Positions 8,147 to 16,002 of a DNA stretch of 64,000 nucleotides are shown here, piece after piece. The first letter of the stretch is position 1. Every line of letters starts with the position of its first letter. Origin of the DNA: Micromonospora kangleipakensis (GTDB lineage Bacteria > Actinomycetota > Actinomycetes > Mycobacteriales > Micromonosporaceae); assembly GCF_004217615.1 (NCBI RefSeq), contig NZ_SHLD01000001.1, positions 5,208,001-5,272,000 of the forward strand. Reading direction: 5' to 3'. Both the position numbers and the translations under genes were made by a program. Under the pieces are notes generated by a model. It was not told the origin of the DNA and ran no database searches. It was given only the letters and a program-made list of their open reading frames with translations.

Positions 8147-8511
8147 GGCGGCGGCCCGCCGCCCGCCTGGCCCACCTGCCGCTGCTCCTGGGCGATCTCC
8201 CGGCGGAGGAAGAAGTTCAGCGCGGTCCGGATGGTGGCGATCGCCGCGACCTGCCCGATCTCGGTGAAGGTCGGCGACACCGCGGTACGCAGGATGTCCC
8301 CCGCGAGCTGGAACTCCAGCCCGAGGGTGAGGAACCGGCCCAGGGAGAGCCGGATCGGGGTGAAGAGGGCGGCGTCGCGGTGCCGGAGTCCCACGACCAC
8401 GAACCGCAGCGCCGCCCAGAGCGCTCCGACGAAGATGATCACCGCGCCGGCGACCTCCACCACGGCGACCAGGATCTGGTCGCCGTGGCGCAGGACCTCC
8501 GACCACCGCAT
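8143..8511 (-). CDS. DUF1622 family membrane protein
   Basis: A 122-aa protein starting MRWSEVLRHGDQILVAVVEV. It has two or three membrane segments, the RLSLGRFLTLGLEFQLAGDI core and a FTEIGQVAAIATIRTALNFFL region typical of DUF1622 proteins. The function of the family is not known. The stop overlaps the GTG start of the next membrane-protein gene by 4 bases, so the two probably act together in the cytoplasmic membrane. Confidence 0.8.
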   Translation of the reverse strand: MRWSEVLRHGDQILVAVVEVAGAVIIFVGALWAALRFVVVGLRHRDAALFTPIRLSLGRFLTLGLEFQLAGDILRTAVSPTFTEIGQVAAIATIRTALNFFLRREIAQEQRQVGQAGGGPPP

Positions 8512-8575
8512 CCGGAGCTGTTACCCGTCCCGGGGAGCAGTAGTCGGTGGGCGGGGACCGGCCGGCCCGGAGGGC

Positions 8576-9163
8576 TCAGGAGAGCTCGGCGACCGCCTCG
8601 AAGATCAGCCAGAGGCCGCAGATGGCGAAGAGCACCGCGGCGCCGTACCGGATGGCCTTCTCCGGCAGGTGCCGGCCGAGGAGCCGGCCGACCAGGATGG
8701 CCAGCGCGTCGGCGGCCACCATGCCGAGCGTGGAGCCGAGCCAGGTGCCGAACCAGCCGTACTTGGTGGCCAGGGTGATGGTCGCGAGCATGGTCTTGTC
8801 GCCCAGCTCGGCCAGGAAGAACGCGACACCGACGGCGACGATCGCCGACTTGCCGGTCTTCTCGGCCTTGCGCTTCTCCTCCTCGGTGAGCTTGTCGCCC
8901 CGCAGGGTCCACGCGCCGAAGGCGAGGAAGGCCAGACCCGCGATCAGCGAGATCCAGCCGGTGGGCAGGGCGGCGTTGAGGCCGTACCCGATCGCGACCG
9001 ACGCGAGGTGCACGATCGCGGTGGCGACCGTGATGCCGATCAGCACGGGCATCGGCTTGAACCGAGTGGCGAACGTCAGGGCCATGAGCTGGGACTTGTC
9101 ACCCAGCTCGGCGACGAAGATGACGCCGAAGCTGATCACGAGCGCGACGAGGAAACCGTCCAT
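8576..9163 (-). CDS. TMEM165/GDT1 family cation exporter (Mn2+/Ca2+)
   Basis: A 195-aa membrane protein with two copies of the family signature ELGDK (VAELGDKSQLMAL near residue 18; LAELGDKTMLATI in the second half). Six hydrophobic segments are split by a charged loop (TEEEKRKAEKTGK). The repeated E-x-G-D-K-[ST] motifs form the cation path in GDT1 proteins, which export Mn2+ or exchange cations. ATG 9163 fits the conserved start MDGFLVALVISFGVIF. The upstream leader looks like a Mn-sensing riboswitch, which supports a Mn2+ efflux role. Confidence 0.9.
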   Translation of the reverse strand: MDGFLVALVISFGVIFVAELGDKSQLMALTFATRFKPMPVLIGITVATAIVHLASVAIGYGLNAALPTGWISLIAGLAFLAFGAWTLRGDKLTEEEKRKAEKTGKSAIVAVGVAFFLAELGDKTMLATITLATKYGWFGTWLGSTLGMVAADALAILVGRLLGRHLPEKAIRYGAAVLFAICGLWLIFEAVAELS

Positions 9164-9189
9164 GTGAACCTTCCCGATCAAGCCGGGAG

Positions 9190-9335
9190 GAGGTACAGGG
9201 GCGCCCTCGACCCGGCTGCGACAGCCTGAGTCGAAGGTCTCGCCCGCCCCGGGGCCGGGGCCGCGTGGCCGGATGCGGAACGCATCAGTATGTCGACCAC
9301 GACATTGGGGGCTACTCCCCTTCGCGTCGGCCAGC
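9190..9335 (-). promoter_or_regulatory. yybP-ykoY-type manganese riboswitch
   Basis: The leader of the TMEM165-like gene, read on the minus strand, contains AAGGGGAGTAGC, then GTCGACATACTG, and later GGCGAGACCTTCGACTC. These match, in order, the conserved GGGGAGUAG and GCxAGACC segments of the yybP-ykoY motif. The intervening sequence can pair extensively. This riboswitch class senses Mn2+ and often precedes TMEM165/UPF0016 genes. It ends about 30 nt before the start codon. Boundaries are approximate. Confidence 0.72.
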
Positions 9336-9407
9336 GTAGCCCACCCCGCCCGGCGCGGGCCGCTGCGGGTGAACAGGGTCACCCGCGGCGGCCTCCGGCC
9401 CGGCCGC

Positions 9408-10373
9408 TCAGTCGGCCCGGGCGAGCGTGACGCCGAAGAGGCCGTCCGGGTCGGTCCAGAAGGCCTCCGGGGTGAACCCGGCGGCGGTCAGATCGGCCGC
9501 GATCCCCTCGGGCCGGAACTTCGCCGAGACCTCGGTCCGCAGCTCCTCCCCGGCGGCGAACTCGACGTCCAGGTCGAGCACCCGCACCCGCATCGGGCGC
9601 TCGGCGCGCAGGCGCATCTCGATCCACTCCCGCTCCGGCACCCAGGCTGCCACGTGGGTGAAGGCCTCCGGCTCGAAGTCCGCCCCCAGCTCCCGATTGA
9701 TCACCCGCAGCACGTTGCGGTTGAACTCGGCGGTCACGCCGGCCGCGTCGTCGTACGCCGGCACGATCACCGCCGGGTCCTTGACCAGGTCGGTGCCGAT
9801 CAGCAGCCAGTCGCCGGCCTCCAGCGCGGCGCGCATCGCGGTCAGGAACTCTGCCCGCTCGACCGGCAGCAGGTTGCCGATCGTCCCGCCGAGGAAGACC
9901 ACCAGCCGCCGGCCGCCGGTGGGCAGCCGGTCCAACTGCCGGGTGAAGTCGCCGACGATCCCGCGTACCCGCAGCCCCGGATAGTCGGCGGCGATCTCCT
10001 CGGTGGACTGCCGCAGGGCGCTGATCGAGACGTCCAGCGGCACGAAGGTGCCCAGCCCACCGCGGCGGGTGAAGGCGTCCAGCAGCAGCCGGGTCTTCTC
10101 CGACGAGCCGGACCCCAGCTCGATCAGCGTCTTCGCGCCGGTCAGCTCGGCGATCTCGCCGGCCCGCTTGGCCAGCACGGCCCGCTCGGCCCGGGTCGGG
10201 TAATACTCCGGCAGCCGGGTGATCTCCTCGAAGAGTTCGCTGCCCCGGGCGTCGTAGAACCACTTCGGTGGCAGCCACTTCGGCTCGGCGGTCAACCCGA
10301 ACCGGACGTCCTCCCGCAGGCCGCGGTCGAGGTCCTGCTCCTCCAGGTAGATCTCCAGTGGCTCCGCGCTCAT
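9408..10373 (-). CDS. egtD: L-histidine N-alpha-methyltransferase EgtD
   Basis: A 321-aa SAM-dependent methyltransferase that makes hercynine from histidine in ergothioneine synthesis. Visible are LREDVRFGL and PPKWFYDARGSELFEEI near the N-terminus, the SAM motif ELGSGSSEKT (about residues 85-94), and LVVFLGGTIGNLLP. ATG 10373 gives the conserved start. Last gene of the egtABCD operon, 55 bp after egtC. Confidence 0.95.
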   Translation of the reverse strand: MSAEPLEIYLEEQDLDRGLREDVRFGLTAEPKWLPPKWFYDARGSELFEEITRLPEYYPTRAERAVLAKRAGEIAELTGAKTLIELGSGSSEKTRLLLDAFTRRGGLGTFVPLDVSISALRQSTEEIAADYPGLRVRGIVGDFTRQLDRLPTGGRRLVVFLGGTIGNLLPVERAEFLTAMRAALEAGDWLLIGTDLVKDPAVIVPAYDDAAGVTAEFNRNVLRVINRELGADFEPEAFTHVAAWVPEREWIEMRLRAERPMRVRVLDLDVEFAAGEELRTEVSAKFRPEGIAADLTAAGFTPEAFWTDPDGLFGVTLARAD

Positions 10374-10428
10374 GAGGTGTCCCTTCCGTTGGCGAACGTC
10401 CCTGTCCCACCTGCGAAAAAGTCCGGCG

Positions 10429-11175
10429 TCACCCGCCCGCCAGGGCGCGGGTCCGCACCCCGGCCCGGGTGGCCACCACCAGCTGCCCGTCCGGCACCGG
10501 CCGCCAGTCGGGGTCGTCGTCGAGGGGCTCGGAGGCCAGCAGCACCGAGTCCCCGGCGGTCCGGACCGACAGCGCGTGGCCGGCGGCGCTGGCCACCACC
10601 GTCCGGCCATCGGTCAGCAACAGGTTCAGCCGGGAGCCGGGGGCGGCCGTCGCGACCGCCGCCACGGTGGCGGCCACCGCCGCGGCCGGCTCCTCCCCGG
10701 CCCGCAGCCGGTGCCGGACCAGCGCCCACAGCAGCGCGGCGTCGGTCGGCGCGTCCAGCGTGAGCAGGTCGCGTACCGGCAGCTCGGCGGCGAGCGGGAC
10801 CATCGCGTCCGGCCAGCCCCGGACCACCCCGTTGTGGCTGAACAGCCAGCGCGCCTCGGCGAAGGGCGCGGCGGCGCTCTCCTGCACCGGCATGCCGACG
10901 GTGGCCGAGCGGACGGCGGCGAGCACCGCGCCGGTGACGGTGACGGCGGCCAGCTCCGGCAGGGTGGTGTCGCCCCAGAGCGGCTGGGCCCGCCGGTAGC
11001 GGACCGGGTCGCCCTCACCCGGATACCAGCCGACGCCGAAGCCGTCGGCGTTGATCGTGCCGCCGCCGCGCATGTCCCGCGGCGCCCAGGACTGCCGCAG
11101 CAGCGAGTACGGCGGGTCGTACAGCAGGGTCCGCAGGCTGACCGGCGGTCCCAGGTACGCGAGGTGACGACACAT
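10429..11175 (-). CDS. egtC: class-II glutamine amidotransferase EgtC
   Basis: A 248-aa Ntn-hydrolase that removes the gamma-glutamyl group from the hercynyl-gamma-glutamyl-cysteine sulfoxide intermediate. ATG 11175 is chosen because it puts the nucleophile at Cys2 (MCRHLAYLG), exposed after Met removal; the upstream in-frame start would bury it and arises from the adjacent tandem repeat. Conserved GGGTINADGFGVGWY and WLFSHNGVVRGW mark the GATase-II fold. Located between egtB and egtD. Confidence 0.95.
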   Translation of the reverse strand: MCRHLAYLGPPVSLRTLLYDPPYSLLRQSWAPRDMRGGGTINADGFGVGWYPGEGDPVRYRRAQPLWGDTTLPELAAVTVTGAVLAAVRSATVGMPVQESAAAPFAEARWLFSHNGVVRGWPDAMVPLAAELPVRDLLTLDAPTDAALLWALVRHRLRAGEEPAAAVAATVAAVATAAPGSRLNLLLTDGRTVVASAAGHALSVRTAGDSVLLASEPLDDDPDWRPVPDGQLVVATRAGVRTRALAGG

Positions 11176-11189
11176 CAGGCGGCACCGCC

Positions 11190-11319
11190 GCTCACACTGC
11201 CACCTCAGTTCGCGACTGCGGGGCTCGCAAGACCGGCTCACTCCTCGCGCTCACACTGCCACCTCAGTTCGCGACTGCGGGGCTCGCAAGACCGGCTCAC
11301 TCCTCGCGCTCACACTGCC
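11190..11319. repeat. 59-bp tandem repeat (2.2 copies) in the egtB-egtC gap
   Basis: Copies at 11190-11248 and 11249-11307 appear identical; a third partial copy (GCTCACACTGCC) runs from 11308 to 11319 into the end of egtB. Each unit starts GCTCACACTGCCACC and ends GGCTCACTCCTCGC. It contains the egtB stop codon context, so the unit seems derived from or inserted at the gene's 3' end. The array separates egtB from egtC by about 135 bp. Confidence 0.92.
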
Positions 11320-12650
11320 GCTCCGCTCCGCTCCGCAGCGTCGCGGGCGCAGCGGAACCCGCTGAAGATCTGTCGCCGGATCGGGTAGTCCCAGTTGCGG
11401 AAGGTGCCCCGGCAGGCCGCCTGGTCGGTGCCGAACGAACCGCCCCGCAGCACCCGGTAGTCGTCGCCGAAGAAGACCTCCGAGTACTCGCGGTACGGGA
11501 ACGCGGCGAAGCCCGGATGTCCGCGGAAGGTCGTCGAGGTCCACTCCCAGACGTCGCCGATCAGCTGGTGCACGCCGAGCGGCGACGCCCCCGCCGGGTA
11601 CGCGCCCACCGGCGCGGGCCACAGGTGCCGCTGCCCCAGGTTGGCGTGCTCGGTCGTGGGGTCCTCGTCGCCCCACGGGTAGCGGCGGGAGCGACCGGTG
11701 GCCGGGTCCCAGCGGGCCGCCTTCTCCCACTCGGCCTCGGTGGGCAGCCGCCGGCCGGCCCAGGCCGCGTACGCCTCCGCCTCGAAGAAGCAGACGTGCA
11801 CCACCGGCTCGTCGTCACGGACCGGCGACCACCGGCCGAACCGCCGGTACGCCCAGCCGTCGCCGTCGCGCCGCCAGTGCATCGGCGCGGTCAGCCCCGC
11901 CTCGGTGCGGTGCCGCCAGCCCGCCTCGCTCCACCAGCGCGGCTCGTCGTACCCGCCGTCGGCGATGAACTCGCGGTATCGGCCGTTGGTGACCGGCGCG
12001 GCGTCGATGACGTACGCGGGCAGCTCGACGGTGTGCGCGGGGCGCTCGTTGTCCAGCGCCCACGGGTCGGTGGAGGTGCCCATGGTGAACGGGCCGGCCG
12101 GCACCAGCACCTCGCCGGCCACCCGGGCCCGCCGCTCCGGCGGCGGCGGCGCGTCCAGCACCGGCGGCCCCGAGCGCAGCTGGTGGGTGGCGAGCATGGT
12201 CTCGTCGTGCTGCTGCTCATGCTGCACGATCATCCCGAACGCGAACCCGTCGGCCACCAGTCCCCGGTCGGTGAAGCGGATGCCGTCGAGCAGGTCGTAG
12301 ACCTTGTCCCGGACGGTGCCCACGTACGCTCGCGCCTCGGTCGGCGGCAGCAGCGGCAGCGACGGCCGGTCCTTGCGGGGCTGTTTGAAGGCGTCGTACA
12401 GGTCGTCGATGTCCTGGCGGACGGGTGGGCGGCCGCCGACGTCGCGGACCAGCCAGAGCTCCTCCTGGTTGCCGACATGGGCCAGGTCCCAGACCAGCGG
12501 GGACATCAGAGGCGAGTGCTGCCGCATCAGGTCGTCGTCGTCCACCGCCTCGGTGAGCAGGGCCGTGCGGGCCCGGGTCCGCTCCAGCTCCACCGCGATC
12601 CGGCTGCGCAGCCGCTCCGCCTCCGTGCCCGGCCGCTCGGTCGTCGTCAC
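11310..12650 (-). CDS. egtB: hercynine oxygenase / sulfoxide synthase EgtB
   Basis: A 446-aa non-haem iron enzyme that joins hercynine and gamma-glutamyl-cysteine with O2. The N-terminal DinB-like domain supplies the three-His iron site: H58 in DLAHVGNQEE and H144/H148 in QHEQQHDE. The C-terminal FGE-sulfatase domain has GDVWEWTSTTFRGHPGF and YRVLRGGSF. GTG 12650 overlaps the egtA stop (GTGA), so the two are coupled. The last residues (ERSGAAV) run into the tandem repeat and may be a recent extension. Confidence 0.95.
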   Translation of the reverse strand: MTTTERPGTEAERLRSRIAVELERTRARTALLTEAVDDDDLMRQHSPLMSPLVWDLAHVGNQEELWLVRDVGGRPPVRQDIDDLYDAFKQPRKDRPSLPLLPPTEARAYVGTVRDKVYDLLDGIRFTDRGLVADGFAFGMIVQHEQQHDETMLATHQLRSGPPVLDAPPPPERRARVAGEVLVPAGPFTMGTSTDPWALDNERPAHTVELPAYVIDAAPVTNGRYREFIADGGYDEPRWWSEAGWRHRTEAGLTAPMHWRRDGDGWAYRRFGRWSPVRDDEPVVHVCFFEAEAYAAWAGRRLPTEAEWEKAARWDPATGRSRRYPWGDEDPTTEHANLGQRHLWPAPVGAYPAGASPLGVHQLIGDVWEWTSTTFRGHPGFAAFPYREYSEVFFGDDYRVLRGGSFGTDQAACRGTFRNWDYPIRRQIFSGFRCARDAAERSGAAV

Positions 12651-13876
12651 CGGTACCCCCTCTCCGCGGCGGCGCGGCGCCGCCGGATTCCTCGGGTCGT
12701 CTCCTCGTGCGTCCCCGGCGGCAGGTCCAGCCCCGGCAGGGCCGCCAGGGCCAGGTCGAACAGGGCCGCCGCCGCCGTGGCGAGCGGCCGGTCGGCGAGG
12801 CCGTACCGGGCGGCGGCGTGCCAGCGGTCCGCCACCGGGGCGGCGACGGTGAGCGCGGCCCGGGTGGTGCCCGGCTCGGCGAGCAGGGCGGCCAGCACCA
12901 CGAGCGGCAGCGTCCACTCCCGACCGGGCTGGGCGTCCAGGTAGCGGACCTCCAGGTAGCCGCGCGGGCGTACCGGGGGGAAGAGCGTGCTGACGTGGTA
13001 TTCCAGGTCGTCGGTGGTGGGTGGCCGGGGCAGCGCCCCGGCGAGCCAGTCGGCGAAGGTGACCCCGGTCGGCGGGGTCCAGTCCGGACCGTCGTCGCGC
13101 AGGCAGAGCAGCGGCGCGGCGAGGACGTACTCGGTCCAGGCCGCGACCGGGTCCCGGTCGGGCCGGGCCGGGGACCAGACCGGCCGGGTCCGGGTCGGGT
13201 CGATGGCCAGCCAGGCGGCCATCCGGGCCGAGGCCCAGCCGGTACGCCGGCCCGCGTGCCGGTCCGCGGTGGCGAAGGCGGCCAGCAACGGCGGCCCCAT
13301 CGCGTGCACCGCCGCCCACCGCTCGGCCAGCCGCTCCGGCTCGCCGGCGTCCAGGCAGACCTGCAGCCCGGCGGTGCTGTACATCATGGTCCGACCGGCC
13401 GGTCCACGCTGGTCGAAGACGCAGCGCATGGCCTGGTAGCGAGGGGTTTCCACGACCAGGCGCGGTGGCCGCCAGGGGTCGATGCCGGTGTGGCCCAGGA
13501 CCAGGCCGGCGGCGTCCAGCACGGCGGTCAGCGCGGCGATGTCGGTCTCGGTGGCCGCGATCAGCGCGGCGATCGACGATTGCGGCGGGGTGGAGATCTC
13601 CACCTGCCCGCCCGGCTCCACGGTCACGCTGCCGCCACCGGGGAGCGGCTCGGCGGGGCTCGTCCCGCCGATGGTGACGGGGCTGTGCCGCCCCAACGCC
13701 CGGCGCAGTCGTTCACGGTCGACGGGGCGGGCCGGGTCCGCCGCGTCGTGCACGGTCCATTCCAATTCGACGCCGGTGAACCTGGGTGGGCCGGTCTTGA
13801 AGCAGATCCTGGCGATGTGTCCGACCGCCCCGGCCGTGTCCCGCAGGACGGTCGCCCGGTCCAGCTCTGGTGACAT
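12647..13876 (-). CDS. egtA: glutamate-cysteine ligase EgtA
   Basis: About 409 aa, GCS2-like ATP-dependent ligase that makes gamma-glutamyl-cysteine for ergothioneine synthesis. Seen are FTGVELEWTVHD near the N-terminus, GGGSVTVEPGGQVEIST, and PRGYLEVRYLDAQPG. First gene of the egt operon. Start choice is uncertain: ATG 13876 reads MSPELDR, but a GGGAG site lies 10 nt before an in-frame GTG (13879) and 7 nt before a TTG (13882). Confidence 0.93.
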   Translation of the reverse strand: MSPELDRATVLRDTAGAVGHIARICFKTGPPRFTGVELEWTVHDAADPARPVDRERLRRALGRHSPVTIGGTSPAEPLPGGGSVTVEPGGQVEISTPPQSSIAALIAATETDIAALTAVLDAAGLVLGHTGIDPWRPPRLVVETPRYQAMRCVFDQRGPAGRTMMYSTAGLQVCLDAGEPERLAERWAAVHAMGPPLLAAFATADRHAGRRTGWASARMAAWLAIDPTRTRPVWSPARPDRDPVAAWTEYVLAAPLLCLRDDGPDWTPPTGVTFADWLAGALPRPPTTDDLEYHVSTLFPPVRPRGYLEVRYLDAQPGREWTLPLVVLAALLAEPGTTRAALTVAAPVADRWHAAARYGLADRPLATAAAALFDLALAALPGLDLPPGTHEETTRGIRRRRAAAERGYR

Positions 13877-14036
13877 CACCAAGAGACGGCTCCCTTCTCC
13901 ACGCGGGTCCCGACCGCTGCGTCGACCGCGCTGTCACCGACCGTCGTCGGCGGGTGCACCCGCGGTCCCACCATCTTCTGTCTAGCAGACGGAATCCGCG
14001 CGCCCGTGGAGATGAATTTTTGTCCGGATCCCGGGC

Positions 14037-14786
14037 TCAGCCGTCGGTGCCGGTGCTCGACTTCCCGGCCGGGGCGGCGGGAGTGGGTCGGGTCGACCTG
14101 GCGGCACGGGGGCTGGACGAGGAGGTCGGGCTCGCCTCCGGCACCAGGCGCAGGCAGTAGTCCTCGACGCGCTCGGCGCCGCCGGCGGCGGTGACCAGGT
14201 CGGCGAAGGCCGGCGTCTCCAGCGCCTGGGCGCGCTGCTCGGTCGACCTGGCGAGGTAGGCCCGGCAGAGCCCGGTCAGCTTCGCCGTACCCGCCGATCG
14301 GCCCGGCCCCGTGCCGGTGGTGCCGGGTGCCCCGGACGGCGCCGTGGCGCCGGGAGCGCCCGGGTCACTGCCGGTCGGGTCGGCGCCCCGGGTGGGCGAC
14401 GGCGAGCTGTCGCCGCCGCCCGGCGTGGTGGGTGCGGGTGGGGGCGTGGGCTCCTCGGGAGCGTCGAGGCTGACCGCGGCGAAGGCGACGCCGGCGGTGG
14501 CGGTGGCGGCGAGCCCGGCGACCCAGGCCACGGCGCCGGCCCGCAGCCGCCGTCGTCCGGGTGCCCGCGCCGGCGCGGGCGCGGGTGCCGCGCGGGCCGC
14601 CCGGAACGCGGCCAGGGCCTGCTCCTCGCCGGACAGCTCGCCCGGGTTCGCCGGGGCCGCCGCGGCGGCGAGCAGGTGCCGCAACGGGTCTGCGTCGGCT
14701 GCGGGAGGTCGGGCGTCCCGGGCCGCGTCGAGGAGACGCTCGGACTCCGCCCGGTCGGCGGGTCCGTCGGACCGGCGAAAGCTCAT
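14037..14786 (-). CDS. single-pass membrane protein, probable partner of the ECF sigma factor
   Basis: A 249-aa protein. A cytoplasmic N-terminus (MSFRRSDGPADRAESERLL, then an Ala/Pro-rich part) is followed by one membrane segment (AGAVAWVAGLAATATAGVAFAAVSL, near residue 95). Then comes a Pro/Gly/Ser/Thr-rich extracytoplasmic region with two cysteines. Such a protein lying 16 bp downstream of an ECF sigma gene is usually an anti-sigma or sensing partner, but no zinc anti-sigma motif (HxxxCxxC) is visible. GAGGGG at a 7-nt spacing supports ATG 14786. Confidence 0.65.
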   Translation of the reverse strand: MSFRRSDGPADRAESERLLDAARDARPPAADADPLRHLLAAAAAPANPGELSGEEQALAAFRAARAAPAPAPARAPGRRRLRAGAVAWVAGLAATATAGVAFAAVSLDAPEEPTPPPAPTTPGGGDSSPSPTRGADPTGSDPGAPGATAPSGAPGTTGTGPGRSAGTAKLTGLCRAYLARSTEQRAQALETPAFADLVTAAGGAERVEDYCLRLVPEASPTSSSSPRAARSTRPTPAAPAGKSSTGTDG

Positions 14787-14802
14787 TCGGAATCCCCTCA
14801 CG

Positions 14803-15444
14803 TCATCCGTCCGCCGGTTCGGCGTGCGGCGCGCTGGGCGCGTGCCGTCCCCGGCCGGTACGGGGGCGGGGCGGGCTCGGATTCCCGTTCCCGCCCGAGG
14901 ACTGACCCGGCTCGCCCCGTTCGAGCAGGGCGGCGAGCCGGCGCAGCCCCCGGTGGGCGGCGGTGCGGACGGCGCCCGGGCGCCGGCCGAGGACCCGCCC
15001 GGCGGTCTCCGCGTCGAGCCCGATCACCGCCCGGAGCAGCACCGCCTCGGCCTCCCGGGGCGGCAGGGTGGCGATCAGCGCGAGCGCCGCCTCGGTGCCG
15101 ATGGTCTCGCCGGCCCGCTCGGCGGTGTCCGCGTCTCCGGCCAGCTCGCTGAGCGCCTGCACGGGCACCGGCAGCGACGGCCGGCGGCGCTGCCGGCGCA
15201 GGTGGTCCATGGCGCGGTTACGGGCGATCGTCACGCTCCAGGCCCGGAACTCGCCGCCGGTGAAGCTCGGCAGGTCGCGGGAGATCTGCAGCCAGGTCTC
15301 CGAGGCGACGTCCTCGGCGTCCGCGCCGACCAGCGCGGTGAGATAGCGCAGCAGGCCGGGTTGCAGGCTGCGGTAGAGGAACCGGAACGCTTCCTCGTCC
15401 CCCGCCTGCGCGGCGACGACCGCCTCGCTCAGCTCACCGGTCAT
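14803..15444 (-). CDS. ECF-type RNA polymerase sigma factor
   Basis: A 213-aa sigma-70-family protein. Sigma-2 is visible as FRFLYRSLQPGLLRYLTALVG, DAEDVASETWLQI and FRAWSVTIARNRAMDHLRR. Sigma-4 is visible as LPPREAEAVLLRAVIGLDAE and GRRPGAVRTAAHRGLRRLA. A Gly/Pro-rich tail of ~35 aa follows. It would direct RNA polymerase to a small regulon under control of the downstream membrane protein. ATG 15444 gives the usual short N-terminus. Confidence 0.9.
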   Translation of the reverse strand: MTGELSEAVVAAQAGDEEAFRFLYRSLQPGLLRYLTALVGADAEDVASETWLQISRDLPSFTGGEFRAWSVTIARNRAMDHLRRQRRRPSLPVPVQALSELAGDADTAERAGETIGTEAALALIATLPPREAEAVLLRAVIGLDAETAGRVLGRRPGAVRTAAHRGLRRLAALLERGEPGQSSGGNGNPSPPRPRTGRGRHAPSAPHAEPADG

Positions 15445-16002
15445 GTACCCGCCGTCCTGAATCCGCGGGCCGGCCCGTGTCGGGTCCGGCATGGCCGACG
15501 CCCGCCCTGTCCGGTAACCGGACCACCACCCGCACCATCAGCCCCCCGCTGACCCGATCGCGCCCGACGCCGGAGCGGCGGGCGGCACGTATGGACAACG
15601 CCGTAAAGCACGGCCGTCGGCGGACATACCGTACCGGCGCGACGGGGCGGCCCGGAGCCGGGCTAACGCTAGGAGTGGATCGCTGGCACGACAAGCCGGC
15701 GTCCAACAGGGAAATAGTGAGATTTGTCTACGACCAAACACGGCGAGTTGGCGTAACGGCCGGTGGCCTTTCGACGCTCCGATGCCCGAATCAGGGGGTG
15801 AACCGGTGAATCCGGGATCCTGAAACCAGACATACGAGCCCAGCGGCACCTTTTTCGGGCCGAGCGTATCCGCGTCGTCACGGGTTGGCCAAACGGCGCT
15901 GGTGTCGCTGACCGTTCGGCGGATCGACCTCGGACCGGCCGCCGTCTCCGACCGGAGAGATCGCGGGAAATACTCCGCCGCCCCGCTGGGTACGGTATTG
16001 GG
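15445..16002. other. 558-bp divergent intergenic region without a convincing gene
   Basis: The spacer separates the sigma-factor gene from the divergent Ser/Thr kinase gene. Between about 15660 and 15850 it is clearly less GC-rich than its surroundings. It contains a palindrome GTCCGG-TAA-CCGGAC (15509-15523), 65 bp upstream of the sigma gene, which could be an operator. Reading frames here have no plausible start sites or family features. A possible leader-RNA motif was considered and not accepted. Confidence 0.55.
15991..15996 (+). promoter_or_regulatory. candidate -10 box for a leaderless kinase mRNA
   Basis: TACGGT matches the actinobacterial TANNNT -10 hexamer and ends 6 nt before the kinase GTG codon at 16003. 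With the usual 6-7 nt spacing, transcription would start at the GTG itself. No Shine-Dalgarno sequence is visible, which fits a leaderless mRNA. Confidence 0.45.

Noticed and set aside
11190..11319. CRISPR array at the 59-bp repeats
   Set aside because: The units are directly adjacent without spacers, and no cas genes are present.
14037..14786. Zinc-type anti-sigma factor call for the membrane protein after the ECF sigma gene
   Set aside because: The HxxxCxxC motif is absent; only gene position supports a regulatory role, so it is annotated as a possible partner.
15730..15880. Possible c-di-AMP (ydaO-type) riboswitch upstream of the PknB-like kinase, suggested by GGGGGTGAACCGGTGAATCCGGG
   Set aside because: Only a GGGGTGAA/GAATCC-like fragment fits; the remaining conserved segments and pairing could not be found, and the likely leaderless start leaves no leader RNA. 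A covariance search (RF00379) would decide.
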